From Desulfobacterales bacterium (GTDB lineage Bacteria; Desulfobacterota; Desulfobacteria; Desulfobacterales; SpSt-501), in assembly GCA_030834695.1 (NCBI GenBank), contig JAUQXK010000031.1, forward strand, positions 88,079 through 152,078: 64,000 nucleotides of DNA, in the 5' to 3' direction. Position 1 is the stretch's first letter. The number at the start of each line of letters is the position of its first letter. Positions 17,687 through 26,690 of this stretch are shown piece by piece. The notes beneath the pieces were generated by a model, which saw only the letters and a list, made by a program, of their open reading frames with translations, searched no databases and was not told the origin of the DNA. The position numbers were made by a program, and so were the translations under genes.

Positions 17687-18604
17687 GTGAAAAACAGATC
17701 CTACATACCGGTCAGAAGTTCTCAAACCAGATACTACCGGCGAGTACCGCTGTATTCGGAGACGGCGCCTGAAATTTTTCACTTGTACAAGCCGACCGGT
17801 ATGGAAATCAACGAAATCCGTACCGACGAGGGCATGCGTCCGCGTCTTTACATCCAACAGTCCGACCGCCTGGAGGCGATTCGGGAAGTCCACAAGGGTT
17901 TCAACCAGGACATCGCCCGCAGCATCGAAACCGGTGATGTCTCTGCCGTCAAGTCGACGCTGTGCGGTTTGGTGGCCGAGACCCTGGCAGAGCCCAGGGC
18001 CGGAATGCTGCAGTCTCTGCCCGGCACCATGGATATTCTGGTCAGCGGATATTCCAAACAACCCTCTATTTTACGCACCTTCGCTACGATTTCCAACAAG
18101 GACTACTCAACCGTCATCCATTCCGTCAACGTCATGGCCTTGACCTTGAGCTATGCATTTTTCACCGGACTTTCCTTGCGGGACACCAAGCGCTTGGGGC
18201 TTGCGGCTCTGCTGCACGACGTCGGCAAGACGGGGATCCCTTCTGAAATTCTTTCCGCTCCGCGCAAGCTGACGACGGAGGAGTTCGAGATCATCAAGTC
18301 CCATCCGGTCATCGGAAGCCAGCTGATCCGCGAAATCAAACGGCTCAGCGACGATGTCGCGTTGGGCGCACTCGAACACCATGAGAAACTGGACGGCAGC
18401 GGCTACCCCTTGGGAACAAAAATAATATCTTTCAGCGGCCAGGTGATCGGCATCGTCGACTGCTATGAAGCCCTGACAAACGAAGAACGCCCTTACCGCC
18501 GCGCCAGGGATCCGATGGACACCCTGAAACTGCTTAAGGACGATGTGGAATCCGGAAAATTCAGCCGCCGCCTTTTTGAAAAATTCTGCTACAGCCTGAT
18601 ATGA
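17687..18604 (+). CDS. HD-GYP domain protein, predicted c-di-GMP phosphodiesterase
   Basis: This is a 305-residue protein without an obvious receiver or membrane segment. The HD-GYP domain occupies the C-terminal 200 residues, with the metal ligands in HSVNVMA and LLHDVGKTGIP, EHHEKLDGSGYP with the GYP residues, and IVDCYEALTNERPY-like sequence. It should hydrolyse cyclic di-GMP. The N-terminal 100 residues resemble no domain I can name. The first in-frame start is GTG at 17687, and an ATG at 17801 is an alternative. It is a single gene, with the GspA operon promoter following it. Confidence 0.85.
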   Translation: MKNRSYIPVRSSQTRYYRRVPLYSETAPEIFHLYKPTGMEINEIRTDEGMRPRLYIQQSDRLEAIREVHKGFNQDIARSIETGDVSAVKSTLCGLVAETLAEPRAGMLQSLPGTMDILVSGYSKQPSILRTFATISNKDYSTVIHSVNVMALTLSYAFFTGLSLRDTKRLGLAALLHDVGKTGIPSEILSAPRKLTTEEFEIIKSHPVIGSQLIREIKRLSDDVALGALEHHEKLDGSGYPLGTKIISFSGQVIGIVDCYEALTNEERPYRRARDPMDTLKLLKDDVESGKFSRRLFEKFCYSLI

Positions 18605-18909
18605 TCGCGCTCGTCTTCGGGTATGGCGATGCCGCATTATCCGCAAGATCCTCAAGAAGATTTCCTCATCCCGACAAACCCACCCGGACGACCGGTAGGT
18701 CGTGAACCCGCCCGCGCATCGCACCGCGGCCAAGGGCATGTTGACATAACCGCTCATATTTCTTAAAATTGTCGATAAATACTGAATATTTTTAAAAAAC
18801 CGTCACCCAAGCGCTGTGGCTTCGATTCTCGCCGTCATCATCCTCTGATTCCTTGTGGAGATGCGCTTTGCGGAGCGGTGGGTTTCTTTCTCCCGCGATG
18901 GGGTCATCC
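18605..18909. other. Intergenic leader region with promoter upstream of the GspA-like gene
   Basis: These 305 bases hold no gene that I can support. The middle carries a consensus promoter (18741-18769) followed by about 130 bases of untranslated leader before the GspA-like ATG. Confidence 0.5.
18741..18769 (+). promoter_or_regulatory. Sigma70-type promoter for the gspA-gspB-thioesterase operon
   Basis: TTGACA (18741-18746) and TAAAAT (18764-18769) have a 17-base spacer. It points at the operon starting at 18910. Confidence 0.65.
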
Positions 18910-20667
18910 ATGTACAATGCCTATTTCGGATTCCGCGAGAAGCCTTTCAAACTGGTGCCGAATCCGGAATACCTCTTTCTCAGCAGGAGCCACGAAGAGG
19001 CCCTGGCGCACTTGAACTATGCCATCTCTCAGGGAGACGGATTTGTTGAAATCACCGGCGAGGTGGGTACCGGCAAGACCACCCTGTGCCGAGCCTTTTT
19101 GGAAAGCCTGGATGATCGGACCGTCGCAGCTTACATTTTCAACCCGAAACTGGGTCCGAAGCAGCTCATGCGAAGCATCAGCGACGAATTCGGCGTCCAA
19201 TACAAGAGCGACGACACCAAGGATCTGATCGACAAGCTCAACCATTTTCTGCTTCAGAAAAAACGTGAGCGCAAAAAAGTCATCATCGTGATCGACGAGG
19301 CCCAGAACCTGAGCAAGACCGTGCTCGAACAGCTACGGCTGCTGTCAAACCTGGAAACCAACAGGGAAAAGCTGCTTCAGATCATCCTTGTGGGACAGCC
19401 GGAGCTGGCCGCGATGCTCGATTCGCACGACCTGCGCCAAATCGGCCAACGCATTTCGCTGCGCTACCAGATCTCGCCGCTGAGCTTGAAGGAAACCCAG
19501 GAATACATTCAGTACCGCCTCAACATCGCTTCGCAGAAACGATTGCCGCTCTTCGACCCTGCCGCCATTCGGCAGATCTACGCGTATTCCAAAGGCATTC
19601 CACGCGTGATCAACATCGCCTGCGATCGGGCCTTGATAGCGGCCTTCGGCACCCATCAGCGCAAGGTGACCCGTCGGATCGCCAATGCAGCACTCTCCGA
19701 GATGACCCACCGGGGCCGCGCCTCCGGCATCAGCCTGATGGACGGCCGCCGGGCACTGGTGTTATTCGTGCTGATCTGTGCGGTGACCGCGGCTTTTCTC
19801 TACCGCAAACCGTTGAGCGATGCGTTCCAGACACGTTTCCTAAATCCGCCGGCCACACGCCCTTCCGGCTCGATCACCGATGATTCCGCCGTCGTGGCCG
19901 CCTCGTCGCCCCCTCACCGTTCCGGTATCGGAGCGGAAGCCGGCGGCGATGCGGACGCACCGCCGGGGCAAGCACTTTCTGTTCGACCGGACGAGGCCGC
20001 CGGCTCCACTGCGGTGAGTCCCCGCTTGTCCGACCTATTGAAACAGATGGACGGGCGCGTGTCGCGCCGGACAGCCTTCAGGGATACGCTGGATGCCTGG
20101 GGAACAGCTACCGAGTCGAAGCTTTACCTGGAAGGCATTGAGGATGATTCGACCTTTTTCAACTTGTCGGCCAAGGCCGCGGGTTTCTTCATTCAGCGCA
20201 TAGAGGCGAATCTGGAGGTCTTGCGCAACCTCAATATGCCCGCCATCCTCGAATTTCGAACCGACGCGAAACGATCGCCCGCTTATCTGGTCCTTTCCGG
20301 TGTCAGCGGAGAACGGATCTGGTTGAAGGCAGCGGGGCCATCGCCCCTGGCCCTCGCTGCCGGCGAAATCGACCAGAGTTGGACCGGCGTCGCATACATT
20401 CTCTGGAAAAATTTTCTTTCGGTGGAGGGGACGATTCCCGGCAACGCGCCGGCGGATTCGGTCGTGGCGTTGAAGATGCTGTTGCGCGAGATTGGGAATA
20501 AGAACCTGGCTCTCAGCCGCGAATATGACTCGGCCACCCAGAAGGCGATTGAACAGATTCAGGCAAAATACGGACTTCCGGTCGACGGCGTCGTAGGCCC
20601 TTTGACCAAGATCGTCCTTTACCGCGAGGCGAAATCCTTTGAAATCCCGCGACTGGCCGGCCAATGA
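18910..20667 (+). CDS. GspA/ExeA-like AAA+ ATPase with membrane anchor and peptidoglycan-binding domain
   Basis: This is an ExeA/GspA-type protein of 585 residues. The cytoplasmic AAA+ module starts MYNAYFGFREKPF and has Walker A GEVGTGKTT at residues 50-58 and Walker B VIIVIDEAQNL near residue 120. A single membrane helix lies at about residues 279-296, followed by a Pro/Ser-rich linker. The periplasmic part ends in a peptidoglycan-binding repeat near residues 535-575 (LPVDGVVGPLTKIVLY). In Aeromonas, ExeA with ExeB helps assemble the secretin through the cell wall. The next gene is GspB-like and overlaps by four bases. No other secretion genes are in the window. Confidence 0.88.
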   Translation: MYNAYFGFREKPFKLVPNPEYLFLSRSHEEALAHLNYAISQGDGFVEITGEVGTGKTTLCRAFLESLDDRTVAAYIFNPKLGPKQLMRSISDEFGVQYKSDDTKDLIDKLNHFLLQKKRERKKVIIVIDEAQNLSKTVLEQLRLLSNLETNREKLLQIILVGQPELAAMLDSHDLRQIGQRISLRYQISPLSLKETQEYIQYRLNIASQKRLPLFDPAAIRQIYAYSKGIPRVINIACDRALIAAFGTHQRKVTRRIANAALSEMTHRGRASGISLMDGRRALVLFVLICAVTAAFLYRKPLSDAFQTRFLNPPATRPSGSITDDSAVVAASSPPHRSGIGAEAGGDADAPPGQALSVRPDEAAGSTAVSPRLSDLLKQMDGRVSRRTAFRDTLDAWGTATESKLYLEGIEDDSTFFNLSAKAAGFFIQRIEANLEVLRNLNMPAILEFRTDAKRSPAYLVLSGVSGERIWLKAAGPSPLALAAGEIDQSWTGVAYILWKNFLSVEGTIPGNAPADSVVALKMLLREIGNKNLALSREYDSATQKAIEQIQAKYGLPVDGVVGPLTKIVLYREAKSFEIPRLAGQ

Positions 20668-21488
20668 ATGCCGGGGCTCCGGGCCGGTTGAGCCGGGGAA
20701 GGAAACCATCGTTGAGCTCGATTCTTAAAGCCCTCAGGAGAGTCGAAGAATCCGGCCAAGCCGGAGAAACTCTCGCTCACCCATCGTTGCCCTACGAGGC
20801 GTCCTCGCAGCAGCCTTCCTGGAAACCGAGAGGATGGCTTCCGGGCAGAGGCTGGGTTTATCTGCTAACCTTGGTGATGGTGCTGGCCGGGGCCGGCGCG
20901 GCCTATTTCTGGTGGGGGGCCGACGGCACCATGCCTCCGACCGCCTCCATGCCAAACGAAGTTCGCGCCCAACTGCCGCCGCGGCCGCCGGAGTCTGCGG
21001 CTCCGCCCGTCTCCGTTCCGGCGCGAACCGTTCAACCCAAACCGGCTCCTCCTTCTGCGCCGCCGCTTGAAACAGCCTCCTCCCCGGTCCAGCCAACCCC
21101 GCCGTCCCGGTCCGCCCCGGTTCAGGCGCCGCCGCCAACCAGTCGGGTGCGCCCGCGTGAGGGTCCTTCATCGCCTCCGGCCGAGGCGCGACCCTCTCCG
21201 GCTCGCAGTATAGCGTCATCCGCGGAGCGGTCCGACAAGGGCCGCACTCCCACCCCTCGGACGGCCGAAGACAACTTGAGCCGTCTAGATGAATCTAAGC
21301 TTAAAGTGATGGCGATTGCTTGGGCTGCGGACCCTTCACGGCGCCTGGCCGTGGTCAATGGACACATCGTCAAGGAGGGTGAATCCGTGGAGGGATTCAG
21401 TGTGACTCAGATCCGCAAGGACGACATCATCGTCAATGACGGCGGCCGGTCTTGGCGGGTGGAACTGACCCTGAAAAGCCAACCATGA
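20664..21488 (+). CDS. GspB/ExeB-like general secretion pathway protein B
   Basis: This is a 274-residue bitopic membrane protein. The N-terminal cytoplasmic stretch has the GspB-type SSILKALRRVEE, followed by one membrane helix at about residues 64-85 and a long proline-rich periplasmic linker. The C-terminal GspB domain spans about residues 205-270 (KLKVMAIAWAADPSRRLAVV, then VNGHIVKEGESVEGFSVTQI). It overlaps the GspA-like gene by four bases and should form the GspAB complex that bridges inner membrane and cell wall for secretin or pilus assembly. Confidence 0.85.
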   Translation: MNAGAPGRLSRGRKPSLSSILKALRRVEESGQAGETLAHPSLPYEASSQQPSWKPRGWLPGRGWVYLLTLVMVLAGAGAAYFWWGADGTMPPTASMPNEVRAQLPPRPPESAAPPVSVPARTVQPKPAPPSAPPLETASSPVQPTPPSRSAPVQAPPPTSRVRPREGPSSPPAEARPSPARSIASSAERSDKGRTPTPRTAEDNLSRLDESKLKVMAIAWAADPSRRLAVVNGHIVKEGESVEGFSVTQIRKDDIIVNDGGRSWRVELTLKSQP

Positions 21489-21961
21489 GCCGCATGCTAG
21501 CGCAATATCCTGTGGTGGTCGAGGTGCCGGTGGCCTGGGGCGAAATGGATGCCTACGGCCACGTCAATAATATCGTCTACTTCCGCTACTTTGAAACCGC
21601 CCGCATCGCATATTTCGAAAAGCTGGAGTATCCCGATTTTGTCGACCGCAACCCTCTGGGTCCCATCCTCGCCTCTACATCCTGCCGCTTCCGGGCGCCG
21701 TTGGCCTTCCCGGACCGTGTATCCATCGGCGCCCGCGTCGCTCGTGTCGACGCAGACCGCTTTGTCATGTTCTACGCGGTTTTCAGCCATCGCCTTCAGC
21801 GGGTCGCCGCCGAAGGTGAAGGCATGGTCGTCTGTTTCAATTACCGCGAAAACCGCAAGGCCCTGCTTCCGGCCGCACTGATACGAAAGATCACGGAGTT
21901 GGAAGGCACGGCCGCATCGCCCGATCCCGGTTTATGCGCTGATCCGCTTCCACGACAATAA
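21485..21961 (+). CDS. Acyl-CoA thioesterase, 4-hydroxybenzoyl-CoA thioesterase (YbgC-like) family
   Basis: This is a hotdog-fold thioesterase of 158 residues. The catalytic aspartate lies in the signature VAWGEMDAYGHVNNIVYFRYFETAR near residues 13-37, written here in the YbgC order. It should hydrolyse an acyl-CoA, but the acyl group is unknown. The ATG at 21485 overlaps the gspB stop by four bases, making it the third gene of the gspA-gspB operon. Its role there is not obvious. Confidence 0.87.
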   Translation: MSRMLAQYPVVVEVPVAWGEMDAYGHVNNIVYFRYFETARIAYFEKLEYPDFVDRNPLGPILASTSCRFRAPLAFPDRVSIGARVARVDADRFVMFYAVFSHRLQRVAAEGEGMVVCFNYRENRKALLPAALIRKITELEGTAASPDPGLCADPLPRQ

Positions 21962-22098
21962 ACTTGACCCGGGTCGGGTTAGTTGGGTAAAGTTGCTGAA
22001 TTTAAATAGCGCCATTTAGGTCCATTGGCCTGCCGAACCCATCCGAGGAGGGAAGTGGACGCGGGGCGTTTGCGTGCGAGGTTGTTTTTCAGCAAAAT

Positions 22099-23268
22099 AT
22101 GGCTGCCCTCCTTGATGCAGTGGGTGCAAAATGGCGTACCTTTTCAGCTCGGCTCGATCCGCCGACGCGGCGCGCGCTGGCAATAACGGCGGCGTGGCTG
22201 CTGATCGTTAACCTGTTTGCCCTCACAGCATTCAACCGCCTGAATCTTGCTCCGGACACGGCCTTCGACTGGATGTCGGAGGAAGCCGTCCGACCGGTTC
22301 ATCCAAACTGGGACATCATCGAACTGCACAATCGCTGGGACGCATACTGGTATCTCAACATCGCCCAGGAAGGTTACCATGCACGCGGTGAAACGAGCAT
22401 CTCCAACGTCGTTTTTTTCCCCCTCTACCCGCTGATAGTCAGAATGCTCGGGCCGCTGGCCGGCGGGAACATGGTGCTGGCCGGATGGATGGTCAGCACC
22501 ATCTTCCTGATGCTGTCCGTCTGGATGCTGGTCCGTCTGACGCGGGAATTCCATCCCGAGATCGATCCGCTCCTGCCGCCCCTCTTCCTGCTGGTTTATC
22601 CCGCGGCGTTTTTCTTGAACGCCGTTTATTCCGAATCGCTGTTTCTGTTTCTTTCTCTGTCCATGGTTTTCCTGGCTTTGCGACGCAATTTTTTTCTAGC
22701 GAGCCTCTGCGCGGCCTTGGCTTCGGCCACCCGGATTGCCGGCGTATTTCTCTTCGTGCCCTTGCTGGTCGAGTTCGTGCAGGCGAATGGCTGGCGATCG
22801 CTGTGGTCTCGCCGGGCCTGGCCTCTGACGCTGGCCCCGGCCGGAGCGTTGGCTTTTTTCGTTTACCATTGGATCGCCTTCGATGACTTTTTTCTCTATC
22901 TCCGGATCCAGAGACTCTACGGAAGGGACTTCCGGTTCGATCTCACGGATTACGTGATTCGCAGCAACCCCAACCTGGTCACGACGATCTACGACGCGGC
23001 GTTTGTTGTGGCAGCTGTTTTCATGGGGATCCTCGCTTTGAGAAAATTTAGGCCCTCTTACGGATTGTATATGCTGGTGTCGCTGGCCGTTGCCCTGAGC
23101 AGCGGGACGGGCCTCGGCATCGCCCGATACTCCATGGTGCTGTTTCCGATTTACTTTATCGCGGCCGGCATCCGTTCGGTGGTCGGCCGCAGCGCCTGGC
23201 TTTTCAGCTCGGCCCTGCTGCTGGCGCTCAATATCATCTGCTTCGTCAATCACTACTGGGCCGGCTGA
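22099..23268 (+). CDS. PIG-V-like integral membrane glycosyltransferase
   Basis: This 389-residue polytopic protein has about nine hydrophobic segments. The first periplasmic loop carries RWDAYWYLNIAQEGY near residues 79-93 and NVVFFPLYPLIVRML just after, which match the acidic-loop pattern of PIG-V-type mannosyltransferases (GT-C fold) that use polyprenyl-phosphate sugars. Its stop shares one base with the GT2 gene that follows (TGATG). That gene encodes a polyprenyl-phosphate sugar synthase-like enzyme, so the two plausibly make and use the same lipid-linked sugar. The acceptor is unknown. Confidence 0.78.
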   Translation: MAALLDAVGAKWRTFSARLDPPTRRALAITAAWLLIVNLFALTAFNRLNLAPDTAFDWMSEEAVRPVHPNWDIIELHNRWDAYWYLNIAQEGYHARGETSISNVVFFPLYPLIVRMLGPLAGGNMVLAGWMVSTIFLMLSVWMLVRLTREFHPEIDPLLPPLFLLVYPAAFFLNAVYSESLFLFLSLSMVFLALRRNFFLASLCAALASATRIAGVFLFVPLLVEFVQANGWRSLWSRRAWPLTLAPAGALAFFVYHWIAFDDFFLYLRIQRLYGRDFRFDLTDYVIRSNPNLVTTIYDAAFVVAAVFMGILALRKFRPSYGLYMLVSLAVALSSGTGLGIARYSMVLFPIYFIAAGIRSVVGRSAWLFSSALLLALNIICFVNHYWAG

Positions 23269-24326
23269 TGCCGCTCCGGGATTTGGACGTTCGTGGTGTA
23301 ACTATGGACACTCTCTCCGGCAAAGAGCTTTCGCATCGGGAAACGCCTGCCGATACCGACCGACTCGTCAGCGTAATCGTCCCGGCATTTAACGAGGCGC
23401 CCAACATCCCTCTGATTTACCAGAGAATCGCCGAGGTGCTGCCGAAAACGGGCGCCCGCAACTGGGAATTGATTTTCGCCGATGACGGCAGCCGGGACGG
23501 TTCCTGGTCTGCCATTTGCGCATTGGCCGCGGCAGCCCCCAACGTCCGGGGCGTGCGGTTGTCGCGCAATTTCGGTCACCAGTATGCGCTCCTGGCCGGC
23601 CTGGAGGCCGCCGAGGGCGATGCCGTAATCATGATGGACTGCGACCTGCAGCACCCGGTGGAAATGATCCCCACGATGCTGGAACGCTGGCGGGCGGGTT
23701 TTCAAGTGGTAAAGACCATGCGGCAGGATGACTGCCAGATCGGCTGGTTCAAGCGCTGGACCTCACGTGCCTTCTACCGGCTTTTCTCAGCGCTCAGCGG
23801 CGTCAATCTGCAGCCCGGCCTGGCGGACTTCCGGCTGCTCGACCGCCGGGCGCTGAACGAGCTGTTGCGTCTGCGGGAGGAAGGGCTGTTCCTGCGCGGA
23901 CTCACCGAGTGGATCGGCTTCCCATCCTGCGTCATCCCTTACCAGGCCGGCGAACGGGCGTGCGGCCGATCCCAATACAGCTTAAAAAAAATGGTCCGCC
24001 TCGCCTGGAACGGGGTGAGTTCCTTTTCGATCACGCCCCTGCGAATCGGCATTTTCATCGGATTGATCGGCAGCCTGATTTCGCTTCTCAGCCTCTTCTA
24101 TGCCTTTTTCGGAAAAATCTTCGGCCGTGGACTCGTTCCCGGCTGGGCCTCGACCCTGATGGTCATATCGCTGCTTTTCTTTCTGCTGTTCGTCTATCTC
24201 GGCGTTCTCGGTGAATACATCGGCCGCATCATTGTCGAGGTGCGGCACCGACCTCGCTTCATCGTCTGCGAAACCAAGGGGTTCGGCCAACGCAGCCGCA
24301 TACCGGATGACATCCTCAGACGCTAA
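23268..24326 (+). CDS. GT2 glycosyltransferase, polyprenyl-phosphate sugar synthase-like (GtrB/ArnC type)
   Basis: This 352-residue protein has a GT-A domain followed by two membrane helices. The start of the fold is VSVIVPAFNEAPNIPLIYQR near residues 35-54. The nucleotide/metal acidic residues are in FADDGSRDGS and MMDCDLQHPVEMIP, and the DPMS-type motif is GRSQYSLKKMVRLAWNGV. The two C-terminal helices (about residues 258-281 and 297-318) are as in GtrB, ArnC and DPMS-like enzymes, which load a sugar onto undecaprenyl or related phosphate. The ATG overlaps the upstream stop by one base. Confidence 0.88.
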   Translation: MPLRDLDVRGVTMDTLSGKELSHRETPADTDRLVSVIVPAFNEAPNIPLIYQRIAEVLPKTGARNWELIFADDGSRDGSWSAICALAAAAPNVRGVRLSRNFGHQYALLAGLEAAEGDAVIMMDCDLQHPVEMIPTMLERWRAGFQVVKTMRQDDCQIGWFKRWTSRAFYRLFSALSGVNLQPGLADFRLLDRRALNELLRLREEGLFLRGLTEWIGFPSCVIPYQAGERACGRSQYSLKKMVRLAWNGVSSFSITPLRIGIFIGLIGSLISLLSLFYAFFGKIFGRGLVPGWASTLMVISLLFFLLFVYLGVLGEYIGRIIVEVRHRPRFIVCETKGFGQRSRIPDDILRR

Positions 24327-25209
24327 CCCGGTCGACCACATGACCATCTCCGCGCCCGGCCCGGCTATCCGGCTGATCGTCAACGCCGACGATTTCGGGG
24401 TATCCGAGCGGGTAAACGAGGGAATCATCCTGGCCCACCGTTCCGGGATCGTCACCGCCGCCTCGCTGATGGCGGTGGGCCGCGCCTTCGATCATGCCGT
24501 GCAATGCTGCCGCCGAGTCCCCGAACTGGATGTGGGCGTCCACCTGACCCTGGTGGCCGAGAAACCCCTGCTGCAAGGAACGTCTTCCCTGACCGGCGAC
24601 GACGGCCGCTTGCCTCCGAGCATCGGCGTATTTCTGCGACGCTGCCTGGCCGGATCCATCCGGATGGCGGATATTCAGGCGGAGCTTTCCGCTCAAATCG
24701 AACGCGTTCTGGATCATGGGCTTCCGGCGACGCATATAGACAGCCACCAGCATGTGCACGCCCTTCCCGGGATGGCCCAACTGGCTTTGCGGCTCTCGGA
24801 CCGCTATCGCATTCCGTTCGTACGCGTGCCAATCGAGGACCCGCGCATCGACCGGCCGCTGAGCGTTCACGCAGTGTCCCGCTGGGCCGGCGCCATGGCC
24901 CTTCGGGCGAGCTGGACGATGGCCCGCTTTTCAGGAGCCCGCACGGCCGGATGCCGGCGGTTGCACTTTTTGGGGTTTACGGAGGGAGGGCGGTTAAGTC
25001 AAACCCGCTTGCATCGGTTGCTCCAGGCACTCCGGCCGGGGCGGACCTATGAGCTGATGTGCCACCCGGGATTCGCACCGGAGGAACCGGATCTGCAACG
25101 TTGGAACTACCACCACGAGCAAGAACTCCAGGCCCTCACCAGCGCCTCGATTCGGTCGGAAATCGCCGCCCGCGGCATCCGCTTGGACCGCTTTAAAAAC
25201 CTGACGTAG
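24307..25209 (+). CDS. hpnK: YdjC/HpnK-like carbohydrate deacetylase
   Basis: This is a 300-residue YdjC-fold deacetylase. The metal-binding motif is LIVNADDFGVSERVNEGI near residue 20, followed by DVGVHLTLVAE with a histidine ligand and ATHIDSHQHVHALPGM with further histidines. The C-terminal region YELMCHPGFAPEEPDL is typical of HpnK, which is linked to hopanoid side-chain processing in other bacteria. I give the ATG at 24307, which overlaps the GT2 gene by 20 bases. The ATG at 24340 is equally possible. The substrate is probably an N-acetylated sugar made by the preceding genes. Confidence 0.83.
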   Translation: MTSSDANPVDHMTISAPGPAIRLIVNADDFGVSERVNEGIILAHRSGIVTAASLMAVGRAFDHAVQCCRRVPELDVGVHLTLVAEKPLLQGTSSLTGDDGRLPPSIGVFLRRCLAGSIRMADIQAELSAQIERVLDHGLPATHIDSHQHVHALPGMAQLALRLSDRYRIPFVRVPIEDPRIDRPLSVHAVSRWAGAMALRASWTMARFSGARTAGCRRLHFLGFTEGGRLSQTRLHRLLQALRPGRTYELMCHPGFAPEEPDLQRWNYHHEQELQALTSASIRSEIAARGIRLDRFKNLT

Positions 25210-25866
25210 TCAGATTTTTTGCCCGACGAAAAGATAATGGCTAATCCAGGTGGCGGTCGGCAGCGGCCCCTCTTCGATGACGGAGAATCCAGCCGCGACG
25301 ATCGCCTGCCGATAACCTTCGGGGGATTCGAAGTGCGGGCGGTCGCCTTGAGTGATCCCGAACACCCGCACGGAAAGCGCTTCCTGGGCCATGATCGCCC
25401 AGTGCTTCCAGCGCGGCCGATCGATGACTTCCTTGACGATCAGCCTTCCGCCCGGCCGCAAAACTCGTGAGCAGCCCTGCAGGATCCCGCTCCACGCGTC
25501 TTTGCGGACTGTGTACAGCACATCGACAATCGAAACGGCATCGAAAACCGACTCCGGAAAAAGACCCGGGTCTGCGGTGGAAAATTCGACGCCCGGGGAA
25601 GCGGTCCGTCGTGCGGATTCGATCTTGGCCGAATCGTGATCGATCCCGTGGATTTTCAAAGCGCGGCGCGACGGATCCCTGGACAGCAGATTGATGAGCA
25701 GCCCATGGCCGCAGCCCACGTCCAGCAGCACCCCGCTCGTCGGAAACCGGTTCATGAGCGGTTGGAACGGACAGGTCAGGGCACGCACCACGACATGCAG
25801 CCGCGTGGGCAGCCCCTCGCCTTCATAAGCCTTCCAAGCCGTCCTGACGCTATTCATGTCGTTCAA
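25210..25866 (-). CDS. Class I SAM-dependent methyltransferase
   Basis: This is a 218-residue methyltransferase with motif I LLDVGCGHGLLINLL near residues 47-61, motif II KIHGIDHDSAKIE, motif post-I DAVSIVDVLYTV and SRVLRPGGRLIVKEVID. Its stop touches the stop of the HpnK-like gene end to end, with no bases between. Its start overlaps the next methyltransferase by 17 bases. The family is broad (UbiE/type 11), and the acceptor may be a glycolipid or quinone. The context near sugar-lipid genes favours the former only weakly. Confidence 0.82.
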   Translation of the reverse strand: MNDMNSVRTAWKAYEGEGLPTRLHVVVRALTCPFQPLMNRFPTSGVLLDVGCGHGLLINLLSRDPSRRALKIHGIDHDSAKIESARRTASPGVEFSTADPGLFPESVFDAVSIVDVLYTVRKDAWSGILQGCSRVLRPGGRLIVKEVIDRPRWKHWAIMAQEALSVRVFGITQGDRPHFESPEGYRQAIVAAGFSVIEEGPLPTATWISHYLFVGQKI

Positions 25867-26578
25867 ACATTGCCCAGTATTGCGCGCCGACCGGAAGTCC
25901 GAGCAGTTTTTCTTCGATCCCGGCCCACACCTTGAACCGCAGCCACCGCGGAGGGAAGATGTTCACATAGGCATGTTGCATCGGCCGGAAAGCGCTTTTC
26001 CGAAACAACGCGTTCGTCTGGTTCAGTGTCAACAGGCGCGCGTCGCCGTCGAAAGGGCACATTTTGACCAGCAGGCGGGTGACGGGATTGAACGGATTGT
26101 GCTCCCAGATCACCAGCCTGGATGCGGATTTCATCCGATCCCGCAAGGTCTGCGCCGTCGCCGCCCGGTCGATGGGAGGAATGTGATGGAAGACATGGCA
26201 GCTGATCACGAAGTCGAACCGGAGGCCGGCGGGCAACTCCTTCCAATCGCTCACCAGGCAGACGGGATCGTCTCCCGCCAGGTCCCTGGCCTCGTTGATG
26301 GATTCCACCGATGTGTCAAAGCCGAAAAGCCTCAGCCGGCCTTGTTCCACCAGGGGCCCTAATGAGTCGGACGCCAGCAGGGATTTGAGCATGCGGCCGT
26401 TCCCGCACCCGAAATCCAGATAACAGAACTCGTCGCCGACGTAACGGTCGGCAATCCATCGGCTCACGCTGGCGGCCCGCTGGGTGATGAAGTCGGCGCT
26501 GTGGACGCCCGGGGGCAGGCTACGGTCGTGAATGCGCTCGTAATCGCGCGCCACCTGGTCAAAGACGCTTTTGGGCAT
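25850..26578 (-). CDS. Class I SAM-dependent methyltransferase
   Basis: This is a 242-residue methyltransferase with motif I YLDFGCGNGRMLKSLL near residues 53-68, motif II RLFGFDTSVESINEA, and FDFVISCHVFHHIPP near residues 124-138. The late part (RLVIWEHNPFNPVTRLLVKMCPFD) resembles methyltransferases that sit beside polyprenyl or glycan genes. It overlaps the downstream methyltransferase gene by 17 bases, so both are in one operon facing the glycosyltransferase cassette. Its substrate is unknown. Confidence 0.82.
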   Translation of the reverse strand: MPKSVFDQVARDYERIHDRSLPPGVHSADFITQRAASVSRWIADRYVGDEFCYLDFGCGNGRMLKSLLASDSLGPLVEQGRLRLFGFDTSVESINEARDLAGDDPVCLVSDWKELPAGLRFDFVISCHVFHHIPPIDRAATAQTLRDRMKSASRLVIWEHNPFNPVTRLLVKMCPFDGDARLLTLNQTNALFRKSAFRPMQHAYVNIFPPRWLRFKVWAGIEEKLLGLPVGAQYWAMFERHE

Positions 26579-26690
26579 GCTTCCGTTTCCTGGGGTGCTG
26601 AGATGGATCGGTGGACGGCCGGTACGGGACGAACGACACCCTCAACTTGGATTTCCGCCGTTGAATAGTTGAAAAGACGCTAAGAGTCAA

